A stretch of DNA of 64,000 nt. Origin: Argentina anserina (taxonomy: Eukaryota > Streptophyta > Magnoliopsida > Rosales > Rosaceae). The notes under the pieces are model-generated. The model was given only the letters and a program-made list of their open reading frames with translations. It had not been told where the DNA came from and did not search any database. Shown in pieces: positions 48,701 to 60,539 of this stretch. The stretch is taken from contig NC_065876.1 in NCBI RefSeq assembly GCF_933775445.1, positions 27,776,001-27,840,000 of the forward strand, read 5' to 3'. Made by a program: the position numbers and the translations under genes. How positions within the stretch are numbered: position 1 is the first letter of the stretch; each line of letters begins with the position of its first letter.

Positions 48701-50942
48701 AGTATGTGGATTTTCCTTTTCCCAGTTGACATTGCTGCATTTGTGTTAAGGTTGACACTTTATGCATGTGACTGTGTTGGAATGTAAGAACCTGTAGCTG
48801 ATATGACATAAAAAAATATAGATATGAGGCCTGTTGAATCCAAACCTTCCATGTAGGTACATAGTAGCAGTATATAGAGATCATGTTTCCCACTTTGCTT
48901 GGCCATTAGTAACACTAAAATAGTGCTTGATGCTTCTTCCAGTATTATACTGAACCCACTAGATACTGGAGCTTTTTCAAGCATGGGCTGATAGTCTGAT
49001 ACTGATGTAAGCTATCAGATGTATCATAAGTTTTCTTTCTTTGACATAATATTAATTAGAGCTCTCAAACAAATATTTTGAACTCATGCATATTTAGCAT
49101 TTGAATTTTGAAATGATATGATATGAAATTTGTGAGTCACTCCTGATAAAATTTCTTTCAACTAAATGAAGCACAAGTATCCACTGGGAATATATTGCAA
49201 GCTAGCCATTTATTTATTTTATGGCTTGCAGGTAAGCATCTCCTTTGCAAAGATATTGTTAAATGCTCTTAGGCCTGGCATTGAAGTATTAGGGAGACTT
49301 CCAAGATCAGACATCTTTTGCAACATGAGACAGTATCCAATGGCCATCAAAACTCCAAGCATCTTGATAATTGGCATCACCTCATCTCTGCTTTGTTTTG
49401 CAAATGCCAACTCTGTGAGAGAAAGGTATATATGAACAGTTTAAATTGGATCGATGTCAAGGGTAAATTAATATGATAATTAATTCAATAACTAATGCAC
49501 TAACCCTATGTTTTGTGTTAGGGTAATGAAGTGGGTGGCAAAAGAAGAGGATGACATTGACAATAAAGAAAAGGGAACAAATGTTCAACATGTGATCCTT
49601 GACATGTCCAGTAAGTTTAGTTCATTTATATTAAACATCAAGTAATCTACAGTTTAGTATCATCAAACTGTGACCCATCCAAGTTTCTAAAAAATGCTAA
49701 GGGCTAGTCGGGCGGATTGCCGGGGACTAGAGCCTAGGGGCCTAGGCGGGAACCTAGGCAAGGACTAGGTGTTTTGTATTTTTAAATTATTTTTATTTTA
49801 TTTATGACATATAAAAATTAAAATAACATTATAAACAGGTATTTTAATGGTTATAAATAAGATAAATACTCTAAATATATATGAAATTAAATGTTTAACA
49901 ATTCAACAACAATAAGTTTGTTTTAGAAAATATAAAAAGTAAATACAATTAAGCAATGCACACGGTCATACATATATAGTTAACCAAATGTATTCAAACA
50001 AACTCATAATAAATATATATATTATATAGTTAACAAAAAAAATTTAAAGCAAGACACAGTAGCACACGGTGTCACGAACTCACGGTCATATATATATATA
50101 TGGTTAGCAAAACAAATATTGAAAATATAGATAACCAAATGTATTCAAACAAACTCATAATAAATATATATATTATATAGTTAACAAAAAAAATTAAAGC
50201 AAGACACAGTAACACACGGTGTCACGAACTCACGGTCATATATATTTATATATATATATATATATGGTTAGCAAAACAAATATTGAAAATATAGATAAAC
50301 CGCCCACAATCCGCCTAGAACACGCCTAGAACTCACCCAGACCCGCCCAGAATACGCCCAGAACCCGCCTAGCCGGGTTTGTTTTTGCTAAAAACGCCCA
50401 GACATCCGCACAGCCTAAAATCGGATTGGATTGCCTGCGCCTAGTGTCTAGGCGGCCGCCCAGACCGATTTTTAAAACCTTGGACCCATCTAACACCATT
50501 GGTTATGAAGTCAAGGAAATATACCACACTAATACTTTCTGTGCGCGCTAGTATTGAATCATATCATAAGTTTGATGCAAACTGCTAAACTATATTAATT
50601 GATGTAAACTTGCCCCTATGACAGATGTGATGAACATAGACACTGCAGGAATTCTTGCATTAGAGGAGATACAGAAGAAGCTGCTATCGCATGGCATAGA
50701 TGTAAGACATCAATCAGTTCCGAATGTAAGATTTTGATGCACATTAGGTCTGGTAACTGAGATTACTATCTATCTGTGTTTGATTGCAGTTAGTTGTGGC
50801 CAACCCAAGGCAAGTGATTCACAGGCTAAAGTTAGCTAAACTGGTAGATAAAATTGGAGAAGAGAGAATTTTCTTGACTGTCAGTGAAGCAGTGGATGCT
50901 TGCCTTATGAATTCCAAAGTCGCTGAAGTGATCAGCTGTTGA
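45776..50942 (+). CDS. SULTR2-like: Sulfate transporter, SULTR2 (low-affinity) type
   Basis: Twelve exons: 45776-46087, 46170-46218, 46324-46531, 46618-46795, 46891-46956, 47052-47282, 47374-47500, 47800-48086, 49232-49425, 49522-49610, 50625-50701, 50790-50942. All are GT-AG and in phase, giving 656 aa. The N-terminus has the SULTR2 hallmark [10 protein letters not shown]. The core has [57 protein letters not shown] and [11 protein letters not shown]. The STAS domain has D586-T-A-G, where D-T-S-G is usual. The product is a plasma-membrane proton/sulfate symporter; Arabidopsis SULTR2;1 is a low-affinity carrier of vascular tissue. Exon structure equals the SULTR1-type gene except that its exons 6 and 7 are one exon here. 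Introns 8 (1145 bp) and 10 (1014 bp) are enlarged, the latter by a transposon. Confidence 0.93.
48108..48133 (+). repeat. Intronic copy of an exon 8 end segment
   Basis: This 26-base segment repeats 48054-48079, near the 3' end of exon 8 (encoding F-A-S-V-E-I-G-L-L), with one mismatch. It lies 22 bases after the exon in the intron and would stay in frame if the donor were missed. Confidence 0.8.
49680..50482. mobile_element. hAT-type non-autonomous element in intron 10 of the SULTR2-type gene
   Basis: Perfect 8-bp duplications GACCCATC flank it (49672-49679; 50483-50490). Ends CAAGTTTCTAAAAAATGC and the complement of the right end (CAAGGTTTTAAAAATCGG) are inverted repeats, followed by GCCTAGGCG-rich arms. 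The interior holds a tandem duplication of about 150-165 bp (about 49979-50129 and 50131-50297) containing GTCACGAACTCACGGTCATA. No coding capacity. Confidence 0.85.
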
Positions 50943-52629
50943 TATATATGATTTAGAAGAAAATGTCTTATTGGTAACTAGTTTATCATTATACTAAACC
51001 ATGCATATGGTTAGAAAACCCTAATAATGTGTACAGACTATTTCGTCAGCTATGCCTATGAAAGTATGAATTAAAGAAGTTAATTAAGTAGATGCTGAAG
51101 TGAAGGTTGTTGTTTAATTACTTATCTTCGTTTCATATTTCTGTTTTTTTTTTCCATCTCTTTTAAAGATTGACGCTAAATGAGTGGCGTTTTCAACTTT
51201 TGAATATAGATAAAGTGGAAACAAAAAAAAACCGAAAAGAGTGAGAATCATGTCTAATAATATGATATACACCCTGTTGGTCTACTTTTCTTCAAATACA
51301 TGCAAATAATTTAATATATTTCTTCTTACAACTGAACTAGCTAGGATCTCCTCTGTCACCAATCCTTACCTTTTTCTTAATGGAGCATGGGGTTTTACGA
51401 ATTTGTTCTTCTCAAAATGGAAATGACTTGACCATGCAAGTTTTTTCTTTCACTGATTCGAGCATTGTTGTTTGAGGCCTATGCAAACTACTTCAAAACG
51501 TCTTGAAAAGTTCAAATGCTCTTCTCTGTTTGTTAAGTCTATTATGCTAATTTTGACTACTCTCTAGCCCAATCCATGCCATGTGATGTTTACATGTATG
51601 TATTAGAGTAAAAGAAACATACCCACCGAGCTAGCCTACGCGAGGAAATACCTAATTTTTAGCACTATTTATACTACATTCGATTTTTGTTCTACTACAA
51701 ATATTATTATTTGTTGCGCCAATCTTCGTGTATACGTAATACATATATAGTACACAAATGGCTCTTAGATCTCTACTTTTTATGTTCTTCGCAATTATCT
51801 TATGGTAACTTGAAAGGTAACTTATCATGAATGAAAATTCATTAAGAATGTGAGACGGATTGGATTTGGATGTGGATATTTCAATTTTATTGAATTATTT
51901 ACTTACAACATAAAATTACAACATAAACAATACTAATTATGTTGTTTACTTACCATCAAAATCATAATGAAAATTAATTTGATTACTCAAATACCCATAT
52001 ATATCTATGAAGTCACTTATTTCCTCTACTTATTAATAGTATTACTATATTAGACTAATTTTTACCATCAGAACAACACACAAATGTTACTACAACAATT
52101 TTTTTTTGCTTTAATACCTAGTAAATTATTATATATACCCAATTGTCCCTCGAAATTGAGACCCGAAGAGACCAAGATTGACCAGAAGCAGTCAGTCTTG
52201 ACCCTAAGCTGGCTCCCAATGTCGCACTTACAAAATGGACATGGCCCCCCATTAAATTGACGTACTTCACTGCCACCCCTCAAAGTCGACGATGTCGATC
52301 TGACACTAATACCCAAGTGTAGAGCACTACGAGATGGCAGGTTGCAAAGTGACAACGTTTTTGTACTCAACTGGCACCCCAAATTAATTGCCTATATCAG
52401 TATTCAGAATAGGCAGTACATAATTAAGAGATTTATATCAGTGCCAGCTAGAATAGTGAAGTTAGACAAGTTACTATACATAAAACGGCATCTAATCATG
52501 CTAAATTAATTAGAGAATATGATGAATTGCATTTATATCTTACTTTTATATCTAAATTATCAAATCTCAATATAAATTTTTTATTTTATTTCCTAAATTA
52601 TAATGGGATTTGTATATATAGCTCACAAC
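50943..52629. other. 3' flank and intergenic, no gene seen
   Basis: Presumed 3' UTR of the SULTR2-type gene, then AT-rich DNA. A more GC-rich patch at 52140-52385 has a 104-aa minus-strand frame of no recognised domain and may be a repeat fragment. Confidence 0.45.
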
Positions 52630-53126
52630 CAAGGTTCTAAAAAGCGCTAGGCGGTATGCAGACGGATATCCACCTGCTATGGCCTAGACGGTTAGACGGC
52701 CTCCTATGCGGTTTCGAATTTTTATTAAATATTTATTTATTTTTATACATATATTTAAACTATTATAATGATTAAAAAATATATAATGATGTTTAATATT
52801 AATTTTAAAAATACTTAAAATAGTCTAAATTCACAATAACTTAAGTATAAAATCCATAAAAAATATTTAAAAAAAAAAGATAAATAATGAAACAAATGCA
52901 ATTATACTAAATCTCAATTTCTTTCTCTCCAAATTATTTTCTAACTCATTCAGTATCGGACTCAAACTTAATATTCATATTTATTTCTTCTTCTTCTTCT
53001 GTTGATTAGATTCAGTTTTCAGAAAATAGACAAAGAGTGAGAGCTGCGACCTATTTTAGGTTTTTTTAATGTCAAATGATCGTTAACCGCGTAGGACTAA
53101 ATAAAGCCGATTAGACCGCCTAGGAA
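52630..53126. mobile_element. Partial hAT-like element of the GCCTAGGCG family
   Basis: Begins CAAGGTTCTAAAAAGCGCTAGGCGG, very like the ends of the hAT element at 49680, and ends near GATTAGACCGCCTAGGAAAA. The right TIR and target duplication were not found, so it is probably truncated or overwritten by the next repeat. Confidence 0.5.
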
Positions 53127-53868
53127 AAAATGATATATCGGGGATATATCGAAGGTATATTGAGAATATATCGGATTTATCTGATTTACTAATTTTAATT
53201 AAAATTATTATATTTATACACCTATACTTCAAAATATATCAAATAAACTTAAGAAAAGATTAACTTTGTCAACTCTTCAAATTCTAGCTACGACAATTTA
53301 GTTTATGTCATTACGAGTTCGTCAATGCTTACATATTATTTTTCTGAGCTCATAAAATTTTACGATTTTGAAAAATCTATTCCTATTAATTAGATTAATA
53401 AGGTGGCGAAGTATGGGCCTTATGCCCCTTCCACCGTTTTGCCAAAACTCCCCACTTTCTACTTATTCAAATTCAAAATCAGCTTTTAGTTATAGCCCTT
53501 GAATCAATTCTAAATCTTCTAATCTCTACCGTTCCTTTCTCTTTATTTAAAAGGAGAGTATGATTAGACTTTGGTCAAAGACCAACATAAAAAAGAGCTA
53601 TGTGTCTTCCCCCTTTCCAACCCGACGACCCGATGGAAAGGAGACGGGTCACCCGACTTTTCCGGCCAACTACGAACACCACTCGACGCCAAAATTTCTA
53701 GATAAGCTTCTCTCAACGTTGCCTACTTCCATGTCCGGCCATGTTGGTGATCGGAGAAGAAATCAATGAACTGGAAACTTGAGGTTTTCCGACCACCATT
53801 GCTCTTTGTCATCTAAGTTGTTAAACTGTGATTCTCCATTAGTTTCAGGTGAGAATAATACTCCGTTT

Positions 53869-53955
<87 letters not shown>

Positions 53956-54105
53956 GAAAAAAACCCACCAATATATTGGGTCAATATCGGGTCAACCCAA
54001 TATATCGCCCCGTTGACCAATTTTATGCGTTAACTGTTATATAATGACTGATATGCCCATATCGTATTAGATTCGAAATATCGCTGATATATCTGATATT
54101 TCAAA
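53127..54105. mobile_element. Repeat with ATATATCG-rich ends, unclassified
   Basis: The left side has repeated GATATATCGGGGATATATCG-type motifs. The right side (about 54060-54105) has ATATCGCTGATATATCTGATATTTC in partly inverted relation. The interior includes a GC-rich part (53590-53760) and the long GA microsatellite. Class and borders are uncertain. Confidence 0.35.
53872..53952. repeat. (GA)n microsatellite, about 40 units
   Basis: An uninterrupted GA run of about 81 bp. Confidence 0.95.
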
Positions 54106-56248
54106 CACTGTTCTAAGTCCTTGATTAGAATTTTTTTGGGGGAGGGATGCGATCTAATATTCCGATCTCAATTCCCTATGGGTAGCGACTCAATCTTTCT
54201 TGGAAGGGGTGGTGTGGAGCTTCCCCTCAGCCTCACTATAGGGCCAAAGCCAGGCAGATCACCAAACTGAGGTAATGGAGAAAACCATGTAGTCAGAGCT
54301 GGCCTGATCTACAGTGGGAGAGGGAGGTTTTGAGCCTTAGTCTTTTGGGCTGGCCATAGTCCAATTCTCTTTCTTCCAATGTTCATTTCGTCTGTTTTTT
54401 GTCTCATGGGGAAAGATCCTCCTCAATCTCTAGGTTTTGACCAATCTTCCGTTTAAGGTACACAATTGATGCCTTAGACCCAAATCGGTTGGTTGATATA
54501 TTGGAACTTAGTTTTTCAGGAGTTACATATTTGCTTTACATTTTTATTCCTAGATTGTCCTCTAGTTTGAACTTTTTTTTAAGACTTTGGTTTGTTTAAT
54601 AAGCGCGTTTTTACGTCTTATTTGCTTTGTTCATGTTTAGTTTACATTAGAGGTGGCTTGTCATTTCTTATGTTTGGTTCTTGTGGCCGTGCATGACATT
54701 GATACCGAATGGTGTAAATTTATTTCCCTAAAACAAAAAAATTCTTAAGGTCTTTATTTCTGTGTCTAATCCAAAATTTTCACAACTACATGATGTGTGG
54801 ATATAACTCATTCGATCAGTCATGGATCATTCATACAAGTAATATTAACTTGAAATATTAACTAACATACCACATCAAAGTTGATGATTAACTCTTCTTA
54901 ACCCACTCATGATTTATATTCAAGAAGTGAAAATTTTATTAACAATACATGACAAATTGCTCACTCTAAATTCTGATGAACTTACTTTCTAAAATATCAA
55001 AACAACACACGACTCTTCAATCTTGACCCAATTTTAGTACACATTGTTACATACTCTGTTAAGTATTATGCTTTACTTTAAATTCATAAGGGCAAATTTG
55101 TCTCTTTTCGATCGGATGAAAAGTCTCTTCGAACGACTCTACAAAAACCTGCTTTAATTATTTGCTGGATTCTAATATGAAAAGAAACTACTCCGATTAC
55201 TTCTCCTTGTAATCCAAAAGGAGAGGAAATCTTGAAAAGTTAAACAACTACTAATCTACTATTAACGTGATCTATAAAAAAAATATAGAAATGAGTTAAT
55301 ATAAAACCCTCATCAGTACAAGCGTTCTCTTAATGATGAAAATCACAGAAGAAAGAATTATATGCTTGCAATCAATCAAAGTTTTTTTTTATACAATAAT
55401 CAATCAAATTTTAATAGAGAAAATTATCTGTTAATCAAAAAGTTAATACTTAATAAACATCTAATAAGAGAACTAGAGGAGTATCAATCTCACTCTTACT
55501 GTTTTTTTTATGTAAGCGCTAGTACGGTTGTCCTTAAGTGTTCATTAATAAACTTTTACTGTCTTATAGAATGTCAAGGGCTAGATTTTTTTGGGGGCAG
55601 GGTGTGTGTTAATCCACTAAGATTCAAATGCTAAAAACCAACATACACAACTAAAAACCCACCAAGCAATAATAAAGAGAAAGGATCACAACTTTCAAGG
55701 AACTAGGCACCCATCTCTCTCTCTCTCTCTCCTTAGACCGGAATCCGATTTGGTCCTCAATCGTCAACAAGATGGTGATGACTGATGAGTTGGGTTTGGT
55801 GGGTGAGAGCCCTTCCAAAGAAGGAGATCTCGGTTGTCACGATGTAGGATTAAGAAAAGGGTTAGGTTTGTGCGAGAGAGAGAAACTACTCAAATACTAT
55901 CTTATCCTTTTGCAAATGGATAATTACACAATATTAACGCTATATTTCACGACTTGCACATATATTAGGTTAGAATTTGAAATTCCAAATCCTATTTAAT
56001 ATTTCATGAAGTAAATATAAATTCACTCAAATTTAGAACGAACTATTTATTGTGTATTGTTCTTAAAATTTTCTCATTCAAGTCGAGCAAGATATTCTCG
56101 GGGTTCATTGGCGGATACGACGTCGTGTTCAATTAGTGGACAGTACATGGTGCAAAGATTTTGTCAAAACTGCCCGCGTCAGACAGTAACAATATAAAAA
56201 TCGGCAACCCCCGTCGAAGGCCTCCCTTCTCACCGGAAACAGACAATA
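54106..56248. other. Intergenic, then promoter of the small DFRP-like gene
   Basis: 54125-54735 is moderately GC-rich and may be retroelement-derived, but no ends or domains were found. 55360-56000 has short frames without domains and a (CT)n run near 55713-55730. The last few hundred bases are the presumed promoter of the gene at 56249. Confidence 0.4.
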
Positions 56249-56347
56249 ATGGGAGCAGAAGGCCAACTCCACGACAACAGAGAAGCCGAGAACCCACCTT
56301 CAATGACCATGGCCCAATTCCTCGCCTGGAAACGCCAAAAGGTCCCT

Positions 56348-56389
<42 letters not shown>

Positions 56390-56580
56390 ACTGCTTTCGT
56401 TTTTCGCGAATTGAGTAAACAAACATTTGAAGTTGGTGTGCATAGGATGACGAGGCGTCTGCCAGAAGAGCTGAAGCGGCGAGGAAAAGGGCAGAGGACA
56501 TAGCTGCTGGGACAGTGCAGATGAATGGTCGAGAGCTTTTCGCTCATGAGCCTTGGGTTTTTGACAACACTCTTTATTGA
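56249..56580 (+). CDS. 75-aa protein with ZC3H15/DFRP C-terminal-like domain
   Basis: Exon 1 is 56249-56341 (31 codons, ending FLAWKRQK|GTCCCT) and exon 2 is 56446-56580 after a GCATAG acceptor, phase 0, stop TGA. The protein carries M-x-x-x-F-x-x-W-K-R-x-K, then an Ala/Arg/Glu-rich helix, then MNGRELFAHEPW. This is the pattern seen near the C-terminus of plant CCCH zinc-finger proteins of the ZC3H15/DFRP type (there F-x-x-W-K-R-K-K ... M-S-G-R-E-L-F). DFRP proteins bind and stabilise DRG translation GTPases. Here the zinc fingers are absent, so only this domain is made. It could be a bona fide small protein or the remnant of a longer gene. The intact frame, splice sites and initiator ATG favour a real gene. 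Confidence 0.75.
56355..56384. repeat. (CT)n microsatellite in the intron of the small DFRP-like gene
   Basis: About 15 CT units just after the splice donor. It generates spurious Arg-Glu frames on the minus strand. Confidence 0.9.
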
Positions 56581-57467
56581 GGTCAGATTTTGGTGACGAG
56601 GATCGGATTCTGGTTTCTATGTTTTTTATTTTATTTTTAAGGATTGCTTTTGTTTGAATGGAATGTTGAGTAGTTGGAAAACTCTGAACCAAGTTGAGAT
56701 AACAAAGGATCAAGCTTTTGTCCTTGTGTTTTCTGTTTTCTTAAAATTCACCTGTTTGTTTCTTGTAATATTTCATCCATATCTACTGCACAATAATATG
56801 AATGTATAGCAGCCTAGTGGGCTCAAAGGCAACCAACCAAACCAAATCAAATATCAAACAAACCAAGGAAACTGAAGATAGAATGGCAATAGACAATGCT
56901 AAACAGCCTAAAACAAGAGTGTGCATACTTCTAACAGTGAACCAATGAATTCCTAATAGCATCTTTATAAACCGGAACATCTGTTGCTCTGATTTTGTGT
57001 CAGGTACATGGTATTCCAAGTACAATGGACGATTTTGTGAAAAACAGGAATGTTTGATGGATTTGGACCTATTATTGTTGCTATTGTAAAGAGTCTGACC
57101 TATCTACAGTCTATCCCCATCCGCTTCTGCTGCTTCTGTGACAAAGCAAAAACCACTCTTTACCCTATATGATTTTTGTTTGATCATGGTGCAGTTTCCT
57201 CCTATCTATCAAATGTTTGAAACCAAATCGTAATAGTGTGTTAGTTTTATGATGAGTACTAGAAAACAACCAGGAAGCCTGTGAAGTGATATTATGATGG
57301 TGAATAGTTATCTAGTATACATAATTACAGGATTCATCTCTTGCCAAAGTTGAAGTTACTCTAGTATTACTCAGGAGAAAATTCCTTCTTTAATCTTGCT
57401 TCGAGCAGCCTAAGATGGGGGTCTAGAGGCAGGCTCCTTTTATTATATATTGGGTTATAACAACCAT
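56581..57467. other. 3' flanks of two convergent genes
   Basis: No additional gene is seen between the small plus-strand gene and the minus-strand gene ending at 57468. Confidence 0.5.
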
Positions 57468-60325
57468 TTATAACTTCCCTGAAACCATTAGAGAACTTTG
57501 ATCAGATGGAAGTTTTTCATTAAAAGCTATTGTCTCATGAAGTAAAATATTGAAAAACCTTGAATTAGAAGGAATAAAAGCATCTTGATCATCAGAATTG
57601 GTTGAATTCCTTTGTCGATTGTTAGATACCTGCAGTGGATTTGAAGACAAAAGATAGGATTATCAATCACATATAACCATATCTTGGAAACCTTTGCACA
57701 TTCTTATAGCCTTTGCAAAACATTTGAACTTAGTTGAATATAGTACTGAAGAGTCAATAGTTCAATACTCTAGATGGTTCTCCTGGTTCATGTCCTTGGG
57801 TAGATGAGGCACGACGTTTGCAGGCACGTTTTTCTGGCATTCCTTGCTGTGACAGTATTTTCTGAAAATGGTTATCCACAAGATTTATACACAAGAAGGC
57901 AAAGAGGAGATATAACATATAAATGCCAAAAAAAAAATTATTTGCAGGTTCTCCTCCCTTAGAATAACAGGACTGTTATTTTCAGTTTTGGGTTTTATTG
58001 GAGAACTGCCTCACAGACTGTGACCGTTGATCTTTGTTTAATGATCATTATAGCTAAGCATGTATATGAGGGAAGCCCCTTGTTTTACGAATACAGATAA
58101 CAATATTGTATGACTTTGAAGTTGCTTAGGTACCTGTGATCTATATAAGTTGCTCGATGATGAGATATAGGGTAACATAAAGTTTTAGATAACCTGAGAA
58201 TTGCCATCAGTTGGAGTAGTATGAACATACGCAGTCAAATCTTCAAGTTGAACATGTGGAAACCTACAAAAAAGTTCTAATAAGAGGATGAACATGGAAT
58301 ATTGACTGTGTCTTGACTAGTTGATACCCTTGCCTAAAATTTTGTTTATATTAGGTGTGTTTTCTTAGTGAAAATCATGTACCTAGGCAGCATAGAAGGT
58401 GTTCGCACCATTGAGTTAGCCACAACAGTAGGTTCTATCTGATCATGAGTAGGCTGCTGGTGTTGACACCCTACTTCCTGAGACCTTGAGGCAGAATAAT
58501 ATGAAGGAAGACTGGAATTAGAATAAGCATATATGTAGCATATATTTCACAAAAATAAATTTAGAAACTGAACGATTGAGATGCAATGACACTTGAGGCT
58601 TGGTTAGATTGGTGTGGATGAAGCACAGAAGGCATCACCTGAGCTTCGTTGATTTGCCCATCATCCAAAGGTTGGCCCCTAAAATTTGCAAATTTTGATT
58701 GAATTTTTTTTCTTTGAAAGTGAAACAAAATATTTATTATACCTTGATAAATTAATAAGTTAGTGCTCTATTAAATTAAATTATTATCTTTGAGAGTGGC
58801 ACCTTTTGGGATAATTACCAAGGGCCTGATTGAAATGCATTTTGATTGCAGCCTTTAATCTTAAATCCAAGTCTTGGTGGGCATAATTGTTAGAGCAAAT
58901 CACTCGACTAATTCTAGTCTATTATCTTCCTGATTCTATTTAGATTGATAGCTAGCATATCTTATGTTTAAATGTATCAATGCCTTCAATACATACCAGT
59001 AATAGCATAACCGTAATCTAGGCTAGGAATAGCATACCTGTAGTTTAGGAGGATAACATGCGTTGTATCTTCTATATATTGTAAAGACTGGAATGCAATC
59101 AATCAAGGAATTATACAATCTACAATAATATTCATGGCCACTTGTGACCAAGTGAACACCCTTGCCATGTGTGATTTAGAAAGAAACTGGAACAGTCCCA
59201 ATGTGTTCTACCTTCCAACCATTGTGGAAGGGGTGAACTCTGCTCCATCCCTCTAATGTTGAAGAGGCCTACATGCAAAAGAAATTGCACCAACTTTTTT
59301 GTAGCAGTACTAGTGTCTCAAATCTCAACATGTCTTGGGTTAAATTGTGGTATGGGATAAAATATATTTTGGGTGATTGCATCCTGCCTTAAAATGCTTA
59401 TTACAGTAAGAAATTCCCCACAGAAAACTAATTGAAAAAGATCAGTAAAAATAAAGGGCGAACGCTACATCAGATACCCAGAAGAATCTGCAGGTCCTTG
59501 GGCTTCCATAACAAGACTTGGCTCTATTGTGGTTGATTCGATAACTGTGGAGGTCCTTGTGGCCTAAATCAGAGGTGTATGTGCAAGTTAACAATGTGCT
59601 CATAGATGTTTCTGCGTATTTATTCACTATTTTAAGTTACGTACCTCAAGTGTGCAGCTCCATATGGTAATTGATTGGTCCATCTTAAGTGAAATACTCC
59701 ATTAACTGCTCTAATTTCATTTAGTTGGGACCTAATTTCGATACAGCATAGAAAATTAGCATGTCAGTGTATAACCATACTGAAAAGTGACCATATCTTT
59801 TTCAAGTCTTTCTTCATCTTTTCCCAAATTCTGTGGCTATTTACTTCAATCAAATTTGATCAGATCACTTTGAATTTCATATATTCCTCATGAAGAAGGT
59901 ACGTGTTGAACTGATACTCATTTGGGTACGGTGGCACAGCATTATAAGAGTAGCAAGCGCAAAACCATTATGTTGAATCTGTGAGGTCAAGTATGGTACC
60001 CTGATGAAGTCGGCAAGCTATAAGCAGCATTGAACTGTTGGGGATCCAGAGTTTCTTGCTGTTGGTGGATCATTGTTGGTCCTTGATTTACAAATGCTCC
60101 TGTCATGTTATGCTAATAGCAAATGAATTTCGTATTTTTCAAACTGCATGTTAATGCAACTGATATTGATTTACAGTGTAGTCGAGTTCATCTTATTTGA
60201 ATGACAACATCGAGAATGAATCAACCACATAATTCAAATGAGTTGATGAAGCTTACAGATTGCTCAAGTGGAGGGTTTGATAGATCGCTATATAGAGTGA
60301 AAGGTCGCATTGTGTTGTTCTCCAT
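57468..60325 (-). CDS. Unrecognised nine-exon gene, Gln-rich 268-aa protein
   Basis: Exons in transcript order: 60257-60325, 60000-60112, 59645-59731, 59478-59555, 58639-58678, 58383-58477, 58194-58263, 57769-57861, 57468-57629. All nine join in phase with GT-AG borders, though the exon 5 donor and exon 6 acceptor were chosen to keep the frame. The protein begins MENNTMRPFTLYSDL. It has Gln-rich patches (IHQQQETLDPQQF, CQHQQPTHDQ), a basic patch PEKRACKRRAS resembling a nuclear localisation signal, and ends LMVSGKL. There is no membrane segment or known domain. Composition suggests a nuclear regulatory or disordered protein (inference). A copia solo LTR sits in intron 4, and a copia element starts about 100 bp upstream of the ATG. 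Confidence 0.55.
58888..59124 (+). mobile_element. Copia-type solo LTR in an intron
   Basis: Ends TGTTAGAGCAAATC and TACAATCTACA, with perfect ATAAT duplications (58883-58887; 59125-59129). A CTATATATTG box near 59071 gives plus orientation. It is 237 bp and antisense to the host gene. Confidence 0.85.
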
Positions 60326-60426
60326 GGAGTTTGGTCCTCGACCGATGAGTGGGTTTGAACTGCTGTGGGTTTTCGTTAAGTGCAGACTAACAAAAACACA
60401 AAAAACTTGATGGAGTAGTGTTCACT

Positions 60427-60539
60427 TGTTGAGAATAAGAAGAAATGAAAGGAGAGACTGTAATCACGGGAATAATTTATGCTTGTTAGATTATATATAG
60501 AGTCAATCTGTGTATGAAAATATATAGCAATATAATTCA
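60427..60539 (+). mobile_element. Short 5' LTR and PBS of a Ty1/copia element
   Basis: TGTTGAGAATAAGAAG to AATATAATTCA, with a TTATATATAG box in the middle. It is followed at 60541 by TTGGCATCAGAGCC, a near-perfect initiator-Met PBS. At about 113 bp the LTR is short for copia. The right LTR lies beyond the window, so the length is not confirmed by comparison. Confidence 0.6.

Noticed and set aside
53763..54020. Ser-Leu repeat protein frame
   Set aside because: It is the translation of the (GA)n microsatellite, with no coding signature.
56133..56713. Minus-strand Arg-Glu-rich frames
   Set aside because: Shadows of the (CT)n intron repeat of the plus-strand DFRP-like gene.
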